Assembly (NCBI GenBank): GCA_910574455.1
Contig: CAJSYZ010000001.1
Location: forward strand, 337,961-401,960
DNA: 64,000 nt
Source of the DNA: Trichaptum fuscoviolaceum
Lineage: Eukaryota; Basidiomycota; Agaricomycetes; Hymenochaetales; Trichaptaceae
Direction of reading: 5' to 3'
The notes below the pieces were generated by a model that worked only from the letters and a program-made list of their open reading frames with translations, was not told where the DNA came from and ran no database searches. This document shows, one piece after another, positions 35,691 to 46,299 of the stretch. Positions within the stretch are counted from its first letter, which is position 1; each line of letters starts with the position of its first letter. The position numbers and the translations under genes are program-made.

Positions 35691-36990
35691 TGACCGCGCA
35701 TGCCTTTTCTATATTTCATCGACTTTGTCGTGACCGCTCTACAATTTTGCACTCTATCTTACAGATCGTCCACATCACCGAACCGGCGGAAATACTATGG
35801 GGCACTTATAATGGGGTGACAGGCACCTTGTAGATAGGTTATAGGCCTTATGGCACCTTACAATAAAAAAATTTCTCGTACTCAACCAAGGCCCTTTTGT
35901 AAGGAGACCGTAAGGACATTATAATCATGCATAATCCCGTGTAATATAGTCGTGTGCCTCACATATTTCAATTCAGAATAGGCCGAATAGTTATTATAGA
36001 ACGGACAAATTGAGTAATAAATTATGCATTTAAAATAGATATGTACATGTATGCATGGGCCGGAAGAATATTATAGCAATGCACTCACCAACACACGATG
36101 GTCAACTGTTCTGCAAAGACAGAATTCCTTCCAAGCTCACCACACCCTCCTCCTCCCCAAATACCCTGCACCATCTGGCAGCTCCATCCCTCTTTTTCTT
36201 CAACTGGACTACAAAGAGAGTTTGTTAATATAACACACCTTGGGGAATTGCTTTGGGAGAATAGCCGGAGACCCAGAGACCAAATAGACAGCATAGATAC
36301 AGTAGAGCCAGACCATAGAAGAGACACAGAGACAGAGAAACAGATTGTTCAGAGACATTGCAGACTTGAGGCAAACATAAGCACGGCAACAAGGGCAGAA
36401 CATCCACAGAGATGGGGGGTTGATAAGCGAGGGAGAGACGACAGACATGCTGCGCCAGCTACTATATCTGCGGTGGCTATATAGTTTTGCATGCACTTAG
36501 TAATAGCCACCGGCAACTTGGATACCGAGGACCGAGAAATCTTATTCCGGAACTTCTGGTTTTGCAAGCCCCTTATAATCTCCCATAATACCTTATTAGG
36601 GTCTTACATACTACCATAAAAGCTTAAAACAAACTGCAATGAAACATAATAAATTAGATAAGACTACAAAAGGGTTACAGAGCCCTTACAAGGCTCCATA
36701 AGCTTTTAGCACTTCATAAGATTTCCGCCGGTTCGGTGATGCACACAATGCCGAACAAGGACTGGATGAGCAATGTCATTCACACCTTCATCGACCTTAT
36801 CCTTATCACGCTCTCACTTCTGCTATGCGTGACTGTGTTCAATGCTGCTAGTACAAAATTTAGGACCTCTTGTCCTTCCACCTCGTTTTGCCTCAAACGT
36901 CAGCTTTCGGAGAGCCCGAAGTAGGCTATGCCCATTGGGCTGATTCCGATGGAAATGAACAGTACCCCGAAGGTACTTCGTCTTGAAAAT
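35690..36990 (+). pseudogene. DLT1: Dlt1-like copy E, split by a TIR element
   Basis: Nucleotides 35,690-35,772 align with Dlt1 exon 1 (tttctata..ttcatcg and the following codons), and 36,742-36,990 continue the same exon (HTMPNKDWMSNVI for RTAPNRDWARNVNVI) and into FCLKRQLSE and a remnant of the IPKG segment. The 969-bp element at 35,773-36,741 lies between the two parts, inside exon 1. Many substitutions and stops show it was a relic in addition to being interrupted. Confidence 0.65.
35773..36741. mobile_element. TIR element inserted in a Dlt1 relic (969 bp)
   Basis: Perfect 21-bp terminal inverted repeats begin CATCACCGAACCGGCGG at 35,773 and end at 36,741. Just inside, both ends carry AT-rich sequence with 'cttataat' motifs. 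The interior has no transposase frame. A clear target-site duplication is not visible, so the superfamily is undetermined. Homology of the two flanks to consecutive parts of Dlt1 exon 1 shows that the segment was inserted. Confidence 0.72.
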
Positions 36991-37098
36991 AATTGCGATG
37001 GGCATTGTCGGGTGATGCGCAGCTTCATTAAGTACGACATTCTGTGTTCGTAATCTCTCAACTTCGCTATTTTGTTGGCAGGACGAGTCCTCTTGAGT

Positions 37099-37218
37099 TC
37101 AGTCACGCCCTGCTCTTCGACCGGTGACCACCGCGCAGCAGGCCAATCTCAAACACCTTTACTGCACCGCCCGCGTGTATCAAGCTTGATGATGCATGAT
37201 AGCCATCGCAGTTGTGCT
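37099..37218. repeat. Copy of the 5' flank of the PP2C gene
   Basis: About 120 bp here match 50,795-50,911 at high identity (shared phrases: tgctcttc, accggtgaccacc, accgcccgcgtgtat, gatagccatcgcagttgtgct). At 50.8 kb it lies 64 bp upstream of the PP2C start codon. Here it is joined to a Dlt1 relic. The direction of copying is not established. Confidence 0.8.
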
Positions 37219-37244
37219 GGTTGACATCAGTGTTTCAAATGCGC

Positions 37245-38179
37245 TACATGGTCAAATCCGACTGGACGCGCAACGTCAATGTCATCGTTATCGGTGCTGC
37301 GTATTTCGTAGTTGTAAGTCCTTTACTTGTCTCATCAACTTATTGCTGAAAGACGCCTTTTTGCTCTGGGGCAGCTCGTCATCTCACTCGCGTTCTGCCT
37401 CAAACGCCGGCTGTCGGTGCGTCTGAAGTTGGCGAGGATACCAAAGGACGGATAGCGACGGGGAAGGGCGATGTTCCGAAGGTACGTGCTGTGGCGATAT
37501 ACTGGAATCTGTCGCTGATGTCTTTGACAGGTTGTGCTGTTGTTATTGCTTCATCAGGAATCCCTTCGCTCGTGCGCCATCGCATATGCTTTGCTGCCCA
37601 AGGTCACCCATCTGGATGGCTGGGGTGCACCGGGGATGAAGTTCGAAGGTGTTCGCTTTCGTACTGCAATCCTTTATTCCGTCGGTTTAGTCAGTGCGTG
37701 CTCATCGTCCACCGGTTGTCAAAGAAAACAACTGACGGTAACGTTCAGCTGCAGCGTCGCGCGCTGTCATTCCATCTATGCCGCCCCTCTCGTCACACGT
37801 CCCCTTAGCGCATCATCTCCACCACAATTTCCCCGCTCCTCACCCTCTCTGGGATTTTGGCCACACATAACACTCATACCTCAGATATCGGCATGTACAG
37901 TGTTGCGTCCACTTCCGTGTCTGATTTAATAACCGAAAGAGATGCAAACATGGTTGGCCCGGAGGAGCACTTCCGCCGTAATACATTTGCGGTTGATCAG
38001 GCGAAGTATTCTGTACAGAAGATGTTGGAGATTAAGTTCGAAGGGGTGCTGGAGGCGGCGAGGGTTTGATGAGAATGTGAGTGTTCGCGTAGTTCCCTTA
38101 CACGGCTTCAGGTTCCTCTAACCTCTGGCACAACATTCTGGACGCGTATAAAGCTACACTTGATGATCAGCAGCCATAG
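37245..38179 (+). pseudogene. DLT1: Dlt1-like copy F (5'-truncated, frameshifted)
   Basis: This starts within exon 1 (SDWTRNVNVIVIGAAYF), keeps the first two introns with recognisable borders, then reads LVISLAFCLKRRLSVRLKLARI. One A is missing in the IPKGR codons (near 37,442), giving an immediate stop. Later segments persist: LRSCAIAYALLPKV, GWGAPGMKFEGVRFRTAIL, VGPEEHFRRNTFAVDQAKYS and a terminal DAYKATLDDQQP-stop. The first transmembrane helix is replaced by the sequence copied from the PP2C flank. Confidence 0.8.
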
Positions 38180-38309
38180 TAATCATCCCTCTCTCCACGC
38201 ACGCAGTCTATCCCCCATTTGGGTCTCCCGCAATTCCTGGACGTACGATCCATAAGGTTGCTCGAGCATGCGCATAATGCTCGAAGCTGTGTAGGACGTG
38301 CGCGGTGAG

Positions 38310-38650
38310 AACTTCGGCACGATGAACGACATGCGTCGAGTAGAATATGGAAAGATGGTGTACGAAAACTGTGAGTAGTTACAGTAATGTCTCTTTGACC
38401 CAAAGCTTTGCGAAGAGCTTAATAGAACGCTAGAGAAATCTCGTCACGGAGGACATGTCAGTGGGTATGTCCTCTGCCTTCGCGAGGGAGAGGCTACAGA
38501 ATGGATTCATTCTTTGAGAAACTCGCCTCTACCACCGAGATTGTGGGACGCAGATGCTGCTCGCTAAGATACAGAGCGGTGCTAGATATTCGTATTATTA
38601 GCACGCGCATCTGACGCTGCAGCAACGATGCAAGTGAGTACTGCATTTAT
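38310..38650 (+). pseudogene. F-box relic (N-terminal two exons)
   Basis: The stretch 'aatatggaaagatggtgtacgaaaactgtgagtag' contains the signature exon end and its GTGAGT donor. It is followed by an intron-like gap and a decayed exon 2 with EDMSVGMSSAFARER and FEKLASTTEIV in changing frames. No F-box follows. Confidence 0.6.
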
Positions 38651-38959
38651 AGCGAGGATGATATTGCTGATGTTGATGGGACATAGATTCTAAAAGAGCA
38701 TTGCTGCGTCTATTCTGCAGTAAAGTCTTGATCCCGAATTAGCGACTATTACCGCTGGAGCTGCTCGCTTTGTTGAAGAGTGATATTCCATGGATTCATG
38801 TACGGATTAGAGTTGCAGTACATCCTACATTTATCCATTTTTCTTTTCTGTACATAAAATGTTGTACAGGGAGGATATGCATATGGCACAGCTGTCTCAC
38901 GCACTGACTTCAAAATCACCCTTTCTAACATCAACATTGATCTTTGCGGTCCAGACTTT

Positions 38960-39340
38960 GAAGGCTTTATCAGACCTTTGAAGAAACTCGGTCGTTGAGG
39001 ACGTACTAATGACTAATGAATGTATCCTCTGCATTTGCAAGGGAGAAGTTCTGAACTATGGATTCCAAGCTGAAAAACTCGCCACTACAAGTGAGAACGC
39101 ACGCCTTAATGACCGAGCCAGCGTACCCAGACTATCTCTCTGCATTCTCATAGACGAGGCTATCCTGTCAATATTCGGGATTTTAGAGTCGACCTCCGCT
39201 CCGTTATAAAGGTTTTGCAGGTGTGCAAGAGTCTCAGGCGCATTGTATGGTACTCATCCATATTGTGGGCCGTATGTCCACTTAGGGTATTACCGACCTG
39301 CATTTCCATGAACCAGACATGCAGTCGAGGCTTGCGAGTG
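38960..39340 (+). pseudogene. F-box relic with F-box segment
   Basis: In broken frames one reads VEDVLMTNECIL, EKLATTSENARL, DRASVPRLSLCI..DEAILSIFG, then VCKSLRRIVWYSS..LWAVCPL. This is the usual order of helical stretch and F-box, with stops and deletions. It sits tail to tail with the intact-looking F-box copy F. Confidence 0.65.
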
Positions 39341-39420
39341 TAGGGCTGCCGCCACAGGTATGATTCCCTGCTTAATGGATAGTTACTTTTACATCAGAAA
39401 CAAACAATGGTCTCGGATAA

Positions 39421-40957
39421 TCATTTGCCTTCCACGTCATCGCATAGCACCCCAGCCGTACGAAATGTCCTCTGAGCCGACTCCTCCATGCTTTCTGAGC
39501 CTGCATGATACACGACTGACAGAACCCTCAACTTAATCTTCCTACACTGCAGTTGATCGGCAAGCGTAGAGAAGAAATCATGTTGAGGGTGCCTGTGAAG
39601 CGCGATGCTGAGGAACGTTAAGCGCGGATGGGTCGATTCGGAAACACTAGGAAATGTGTCCACACCTTGAGTCCGGAGGTTGATGTGTCCTAAAGATAAG
39701 TCAATATGTTCGATGGTGCCGGGGAGATTCTGGAGAATGTTGTCGATGAAATACAGCTCCTCCCTCTGTGCAGCTCCGGTTATGGTCAGCGACAGTCTTT
39801 CCAGACATGGACACAGATTACGCATGAGCGTAAATCCGCGCTTGAAACCAAAAATGCATGCATCCGTTGATGTTAACCGATCTTCGTTCCCAATTTGTAT
39901 TGAGAATTCTGTGATCCCTGGGCACAGAATCATACGAAGGAGGTACTCGGTGAGAGTGATGTCGTTATAAACCCATGCCGTGGGCGGCAAAGTGAGTTGA
40001 AGCTTCCTAAGCGCAGGTAAATTCGACCGCATATTGATAGCCGGAATCGTCAAATAATCATCGGTCTTCCCGCACTGTATGATGAGCTGTAATTCTTCGA
40101 GTCCTTGCGTAGCGTTTAGAAAGCTAATAAGTTTAGCAACATCTGGTAACCTCGGTGCAATCTGGTATTTGACCAAACTGGGCACCTGTTCCGCAAAGGA
40201 GGGAGGAGGTACCCAAGCAAAGTCGCTCAGAAATCGCAGCGAGGGCATTGTCCAGTTCTCGTATGCACGTTTCTCCCAACTGCTGCCGAGCTTATAAGTT
40301 GGGCCTTTGTTGACCAAACTGACTAAGGCGCCGAAGTTCCTGTTTCGGGATAGACCTTGAATACGTGCGAATTCTACCGCACTCCATCTCGCACTGTACT
40401 CTAACAACTTGGTGAGCACATCGATGGGTTGACGGCCGATCTCAAATTTGACGGTCAGTCCATGAAGGCCACTCCGAGAAGCAACCATATCGATGATATG
40501 CGGTGGCATGTGTGTTGTGAGTGGGCATCCAGCCCACAACCGGGATGACGATAATGTGATGCGCCGGAACCTCTTGCAAACCCGTGACACGTCTACGACG
40601 GACCGACAGTCTGTGCACGCTAGCTGGAGTATTGACAAGAGAACTTCATCTGGGATATCACTGAGAGATAGCCGCGATACGCAGGTTAGCAGCTCTAGGT
40701 GCACGCTATCGAACGTGGATGCGAGTTTCTTGAGCAACTGGGGAAAGGCCTCCAGACGTCGGACCTTCTCAGCCGTCAGTACAGAGCCCCCGTCCACTGG
40801 AATATCCTCGATGAGCAGGTTACTTTAAAGAATGCCTGAGATTTCTGCAATAACCCTGACACAAAGCGGCGTTGTCTACTCACAATTCTCGTATACCCGC
40901 TGTCCATATCTCATCCAACCTTCGGGATCCTTCCTTCCATACTTCGCCTGCATCCAT
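39421..40957 (-). CDS. F-box/LRR-like protein, copy F (canonical start codon lost)
   Basis: Two minus-strand exons (40884..40957 and 39421..40822, 61-bp intron) give 491 aa from the ATG at 40,957. In the near-identical copy G the start is MEKSGMDA; here the equivalent codon at 40,971 is GTG, so translation would begin at the second Met (MDAGEVWKEG), five codons later. Exon 2 is fully open: NLLIEDIPVDGG, AEKVRRLEAFPQLLKKLAST, the F-box (LSLSDIPDEVLLSILQLAC, VCKRFRRITLSSSRLW), MPPHIIDMVASRSG and a tail with FIDNILQNLPGTI. The signature exon and F-box are unbroken, so function is plausible. It could also be an early pseudogene. Confidence 0.8.
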
Positions 40958-41049
40958 TCCAGACTTTTCACGGCGAAGATTGATACAGAGCTTAATCTCG
41001 CAGCTGATGCTGATATAGACCTAGAGAAAGATTGTGGTCGCGGATAAGG

Positions 41050-42290
41050 CTATCGCTTCCGAGTCAAATCTTTCGTTCAAGTTAGCGTGAGAAACTTTGT
41101 CTTTCATGTTTCTTTCCTTTTCGGACTGAATAAAATCATGTCGCTTCTCTCTCCTTTCATTACGAACACGGCCTTGACCAAAGTGAGGTTACCTTCAAAT
41201 CATAGTAAGTCTGATGCAACAGCTGGTGGTGGGGCCACAATACAGCATCTAATCTTTTTCTGTGTAGACGCAAGACCTGCTATTCTTCGTGCATCCACCA
41301 GGATCACCATCCGCGCATGAGATCAGAATGAAATGAAATGCTTGCAATAGAGGATGATATGGTATGAGACTGGGGATTCTGAGTAGTTACGCAAGCTCTG
41401 AACGCGAGTTTCAAAGGATTGGCACCGCAGCATAGAGAGCGAGAATGGCTTAATAGCAAGTGCTACATCAGGAAAAAGTTTTTAAAATGATAATATGATT
41501 ACATACGATAACATACAATATAACAGGTAAAATCGTCCCTAATGTATCTCGGGTTCCAGTATCAAATATATTGACCTTATCAGGCACGTAAAATTCAATA
41601 CAAAGTGTGCCATGATTACAGCTACTATCTTAGGCAATCAGCATTATGGCTCTTTTATTCCGTAAAATGCAATACATGGCTTAGCAGCCTGTTAGGGTTT
41701 GTACCGGATTTCAGTGTTTGTATTGCGCATATAGTGACTAAAATTTAGTATATATGCTGTCATTATGGTGACCTATGTAATTAATTCTGCCGCAGTTAAT
41801 GGGATTATGTAGTTTACATACTCTAGCTTTCATTGTAATGTCTAGCAGCATGGTAGCAATGACACCGTAATGTGTCGATGATAATGCATGATAGCGATGC
41901 TGGGAGCTATCTTTAGATACAAGGCAGCACGTCATGACAGCGATGACAATGAATGATGGGCCCTGATCATGAATTCTAGGCCATATATAGTTTATATTTG
42001 GTTACAAATGACATCAGTCTGCCGGCTCCGATGACAAATTAGAACTCCTTATAATCAATTTTACGTCACATCAGGTCTATCATTAGGTATCTACGCTGGC
42101 TCGCCGACAGCTCATTTATTCAATTATGGCCGTTGCCAATGGCTGATGATAGTTGATAATGAATTATATTTGTTTTAAAATGCTACAGTACGTTACACAC
42201 TATACTACATGTCATCCAGACGTACCCCGGAGTCGAGGTGCGTCTGGGTAACGCTGCGGAACCATCGAGGAATGAACGCGCTTTCGTACA
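41050..42290. other. AT-rich interval, no gene seen
   Basis: The first ~120 bp continue the duplicated 5' flank shared with F-box copy G (62,500-62,620). The rest is AT-rich with repeated 'gatgacaatgaatgatgg'-like phrases and no supported coding sequence. Confidence 0.4.
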
Positions 42291-42301
42291 GTGCATCGGC
42301 T

Positions 42302-42496
42302 TCAAGATCCTTGTGATCCCTCCCACGGAACGGAAGGGTAAATAGTCACGCAAGGCGGAATCAGCGTGAGCGATGGTGTAGGGCCGAAGAAACTCACCCT
42401 GCCAAAGACAAGCTCGTAGAACATGACACCAATGGAGAAACTGTCATAGTGGTCATTGTGAAGTATCTCTGGTGCCATGTAGCCCGTTGGCAACAC
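42302..42496 (-). pseudogene. Protein-kinase fragment (activation segment and F helix)
   Basis: The minus strand reads TGYMAPEILHNDHYDSFSI followed by GVMFYELVFGRVSFFG. This is the end of an activation loop with the APE motif and the following helix with GV..YEL, typical of Ser/Thr kinases. No ATP-binding or catalytic-loop segment is found nearby. It is an isolated fragment of about 45 residues in a stretch where all genes are fragments. Confidence 0.7.
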
Positions 42497-42559
42497 TTGT
42501 TGTTAGTCCTGTGTCAATAGTCATTGTGAGTTAGTACCTTGTCTGTAAACCTCATGAAC

Positions 42560-43660
42560 TCACCGGACAAACGCTATGACATCGACTGCAGTGCGGTTGT
42601 TTGACTCGACAAGGAACTCCACGAGGGGCGTGCACTACGCTAGCAGCGACTTCTAATAACTTCACGGCGCAAACCTTGATGGGTTGGATTAATAATTGAC
42701 GGTACTCCTGAATCTAGTTAACCTAGATTAGTTTATCTACATGTTTGACGAAGAGAAGACAAACCTTCTCGAAGTCCTCAGTCATCGTTCGCTGCAGTTG
42801 CTTCTTAAGAAAAAGCACAACCTCCTCGACATTCTGGCTTGTGACCATTGCCAAACTAATCCCAACAGCCTTTCGGCGTACTTCGAGATCGGGCTACTAC
42901 TTACAGTCAGCATCCGTATAGTAAGCCACCGTATGACTATTACCTCGAAAGGGCGCAAAGGATATCCATGACAAGCGAATCCATGACGTGCTCATGCTTT
43001 TGACGGAGGGTTTCAAGTCTGTCCAAGACGATGAGCTTAACATTGTTATCCGACTCTTTCACGGCGAGCTCAATAAAGCATGAGGCGGCGGCTACGATAA
43101 TGTTAGCATATCAATAGAAGAGTAGTAGATGGTGGAATACCTTTAACAGCAGCGGCGTTTTGTGTTAAGCTAGTAAGAGTTGTCGCCGCCTCGTATTTTA
43201 CAGCATGTGTCGACGCAGTCAAGAGCTCGAAAATGCACTGAATATAGCGCGCCTATTCGATCAAATGAGCCAAACAGGATTTAATCAAGGAATGTAAGCT
43301 CACCCGATATGCCGTGTCGTTTTTACTGTCCAGCCTTATCACCTCAATAATGCTCAGCTGAAGCTGCTGATCGATGCACGAGATCTGGTCGTATACGCTC
43401 AGGATGTACTCCCTTGCCTTCGGTATCGCACGATTTGCAAGGAAAACGAAGGCGTTGCGCTTGCACGTTGCATCACGGCGAGGAATGTTTGTATGAGCTC
43501 GGGCGTGTCGGGAATGAGGTGTTCGTATTACCTGTAGATGGTTTACACGGCGAAGATGGCGTACTTGCGGATGTAGGAGTGACGGAGCTTGATGCACGAG
43601 TAGCAGGTTGGGATGAGCGGCTTTGCTGGATATCAGACTTGACACTCACGTCGAGGCAGT
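42560..43660 (-). pseudogene. SEC26: Coatomer beta subunit fragment (COPI)
   Basis: In minus order the pieces are RHSYIRKYAIFAV-stop-TIYR, a stop, [121 protein letters not shown] and FLKKQLQRTM. These are consecutive parts of the alpha-solenoid of coatomer beta, a COPI vesicle-coat subunit. Introns are still visible between them. In-frame stops near 43,560 and the absence of the first ~100 and the last several hundred residues show that it is dead. A full gene must exist elsewhere in the genome, since the subunit is essential. Confidence 0.87.
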
Positions 43661-43690
43661 GGCTGTTACTAGGTGCCACTGGCAGTGAAG

Positions 43691-43734
43691 CCGAGTGTGA
43701 CGTAGTAGGCTGTATGCATACAGTCACACTCGGG
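43691..43734. repeat. Small perfect-stem palindrome
   Basis: CCGAGTGTGAC and GTCACACTCGG form an 11-bp inverted repeat around 'gtagtaggctgtatgcataca', itself containing a palindrome (tgtatgcataca). It lies just upstream of the coatomer-beta fragment. No function is assigned. Confidence 0.7.
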
Positions 43735-44004
43735 TGGCACACTAGTAAATCATCAGAAAAAGAAAGGAAAATGTAAACAAAATAAGAAGACATACCGTTA
43801 GTGACAGAGATCAAGATTTTTAGGGCCATCCTATGGGTGGATGGACGTCGAGGAGAATGGATGGAGGACGAGGAAGTGGAAGGAGAGAGAGAGTGGGGGA
43901 CGGGACACGTTCCACGACGCGTCACTGTAAGTCCGAGTTGAAAATTTGAACTCCGAAGCGTCACGCCACCCCGGGCCCAGGGGTTTTGAATTTGCTAAGT
44001 CCGT

Positions 44005-46200
44005 ATATCCTACAACGGCACCGTCAACATCTACAATAGCCCTCATTAAAACTTTCGAAGTCGCTGAAGTTGCTGCTCGCTGTGTGCAGTTTATCTCATC
44101 GCCGGCTCGGACGACTTCCAGCTACGGGTCTTTAATCACAACACTCACGAGAAAGCGACTGCGTTCGAGGCCCATCCTGACTACATTCGATGCCTTGTTG
44201 TCCACCCAACACTTAGCATTGATATGAAAGTCAAGGCTTGGGACTAGGATAATCAGTGGAAGTGTATTTGGGTGCGTAAAATCACTGCTCTAAAATCAGA
44301 CTCAGTCTAATTATCTTTGAAGATACTCGAAGGACACACGCACTACATCATGAACCTTGTATTCAACCCCAAGGATACCAACACCTTCGCCTCGTCTTGT
44401 CTTGACCGCACCGTGAAGATGTGGTCGATCGGCTCCTCGACGCCAAATTTCACCCTTGAGGCACATGAGAAGGGCGGCATAAGTTATGTCGACTTCTATC
44501 CCGGTGCAGACGAGCCGTATCTTGTCACGAGCGGTGACGACGAAAGGTCAAAATCTGGGACTACCTCAGCAAAAGTCGTGTACAAGCGACGGAGGGACAC
44601 ACCAACAACTTCTTGCCTGCCGTATTACGCCCTAGTCTTCCTTGATCGTCAGCGGTTCGAAGGATAGGACGATTAAGATCTGGAACTCGGGCACATACCG
44701 CCTAGAAATCACCTTAAGCAACGCATGGTGCATCGCCATCCGACCGCAGGGTGGAAGGAGGTTGGCGTAGGATACGACGAAGGTGTGGTCGTGGTCAAAC
44801 TTGGCCGTGACGAGCCTTCCTATACCATGGACCCATCAGGCAAACTGGTGTACACCCGCGACACAGAAGTCTTGTCTGTCAACCTCCAAGGCGCTGCGGA
44901 AGACGAGACGCCTGAAGGACAACGCATACCGCTGTCTATGCGAGAACTCGGTACGACGGAAATTTTCGCAACGTCCCTTCAATATTCTCCCAACGGGCGC
45001 TTCATCGCCATGGTCGGAGACGGAGAGTATACAATCTATACTGCGCTGGCTTGGCGAAACAAGGCAGTCGGCAGCGGCTCTTCCTTCGTATGGGCAACAG
45101 ACTCATACACGAACACTGTGTTGGGGGGGCGGATGAAGGTGCGGGTGTACAAGAAATTCAAGGAGAGGAGTAGTCCGGCAATGAAGGGTGCTGGATCATA
45201 CGTTGCCGCAGAAGTTTCTAAAAGGTATGATTTCTTGCTCACTCTTTCGTTGGTAGTCTTCTTAATTGACCTTAATATTTTAGCGTCAAGACCTCGAAGT
45301 GGATCGGCGACTGTTTCATCTACACGAATGCCGCAAGCAGCTTAACTACTTGATTGGCAGTGAACACAGACCGTAACACATTTCGATGAGTAAGTTTCCT
45401 CTCTTCATCATCAACTTCTACACGCTGACATGGAATGATAGCCCAATGTACTTGCCGGGCTACATCCCCGCTCGCAACCGCTTTTATCTCGCCATTAAAG
45501 ACATCAATGTGTTTGGTTACTCCCTGTCTTCGAACCTCATCGAGTATGGGAGTGCTATTCTGCGCTGGGATATGGAGGCTGCGGAGGAGATTCTGCCGAC
45601 TGTACCAAAAGAGCAGCGGAGCAAAGTCGCACATTTCCTAGAAGGCGGGGTACGTCTTTGAGAATCATCAAATTCAACAGAAAAACTGACTCAATTGCTC
45701 TGATCTTAAGGAGCTCGCGTTACAGGTTATGACAGACCCTGATCATAAGTTCGACCTCGCGCTTCAACTCGACGATCAAGACGCGGCCCTGGAGATCGCA
45801 CCTATAACACCCGAAAACGATGCGGAGACGTAGTGGAAAGCTGTCGGCGACCTTGCGCTGGCCGTCTGGCGCTTCGTTCTCGCACGGGAATGTTTTGAGA
45901 ATGCGGGAGATCTGAACGCTCTCATGCTCCTTCTGCTAGCAATAGGCGACTGGGATGGTCTCACGAAACTCGCGAGCAGGCCGGTGAGTATACATACTGT
46001 CTCAAATAGTGGTGTAGTTTTCTGACGATTTCTTGTAGATGAGAAGGGCCAGAATAGCCTTGCGTTCGCGAGCCGGCTGCAGCACGGCAACACGACTGCA
46101 TGCGTCGACCTGCTGAAGACCGACAGAGCGCCGGAAGCTGCGCTCTTGGCTTGTACTTAAGCGAGCCCTGGGCGGCTTCTCCCACAAGAGCCTGCCAGCC
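44005..46200 (+). pseudogene. SEC27: Coatomer beta-prime subunit pseudogene (COPI, WD40)
   Basis: The trace begins in the first WD40 propeller (YNGTVNIYN, then [16 protein letters not shown] after a frame change) and continues [117 protein letters not shown] and later EILPTVPKEQRSK. The end is DRAPEAALLACT followed by a stop. These are in order along the beta-prime protein. Several deletions, frameshifts and stops occur (for example after 44,220, near 44,545 and at 44,667), and the first ~45 residues are missing. Intron remnants are in place, so the copy came from DNA, not from mRNA. It is head to head with the coatomer-beta fragment, about 350 bp apart. Confidence 0.88.
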
Positions 46201-46299
46201 CAATTTTTCACTACAGCATGCTTCGAGGAAGCCTTTCTTTCTAGATTGTCGACAATGGACGGGAGCGGCTGGGAGCGCAGGAACGAGTTGGAAGGACTT

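Noticed and set aside
42302..42496. A functional protein-kinase gene
   Set aside because: Only the APE segment and the following helix are present; no glycine loop or catalytic loop is found within several kb.
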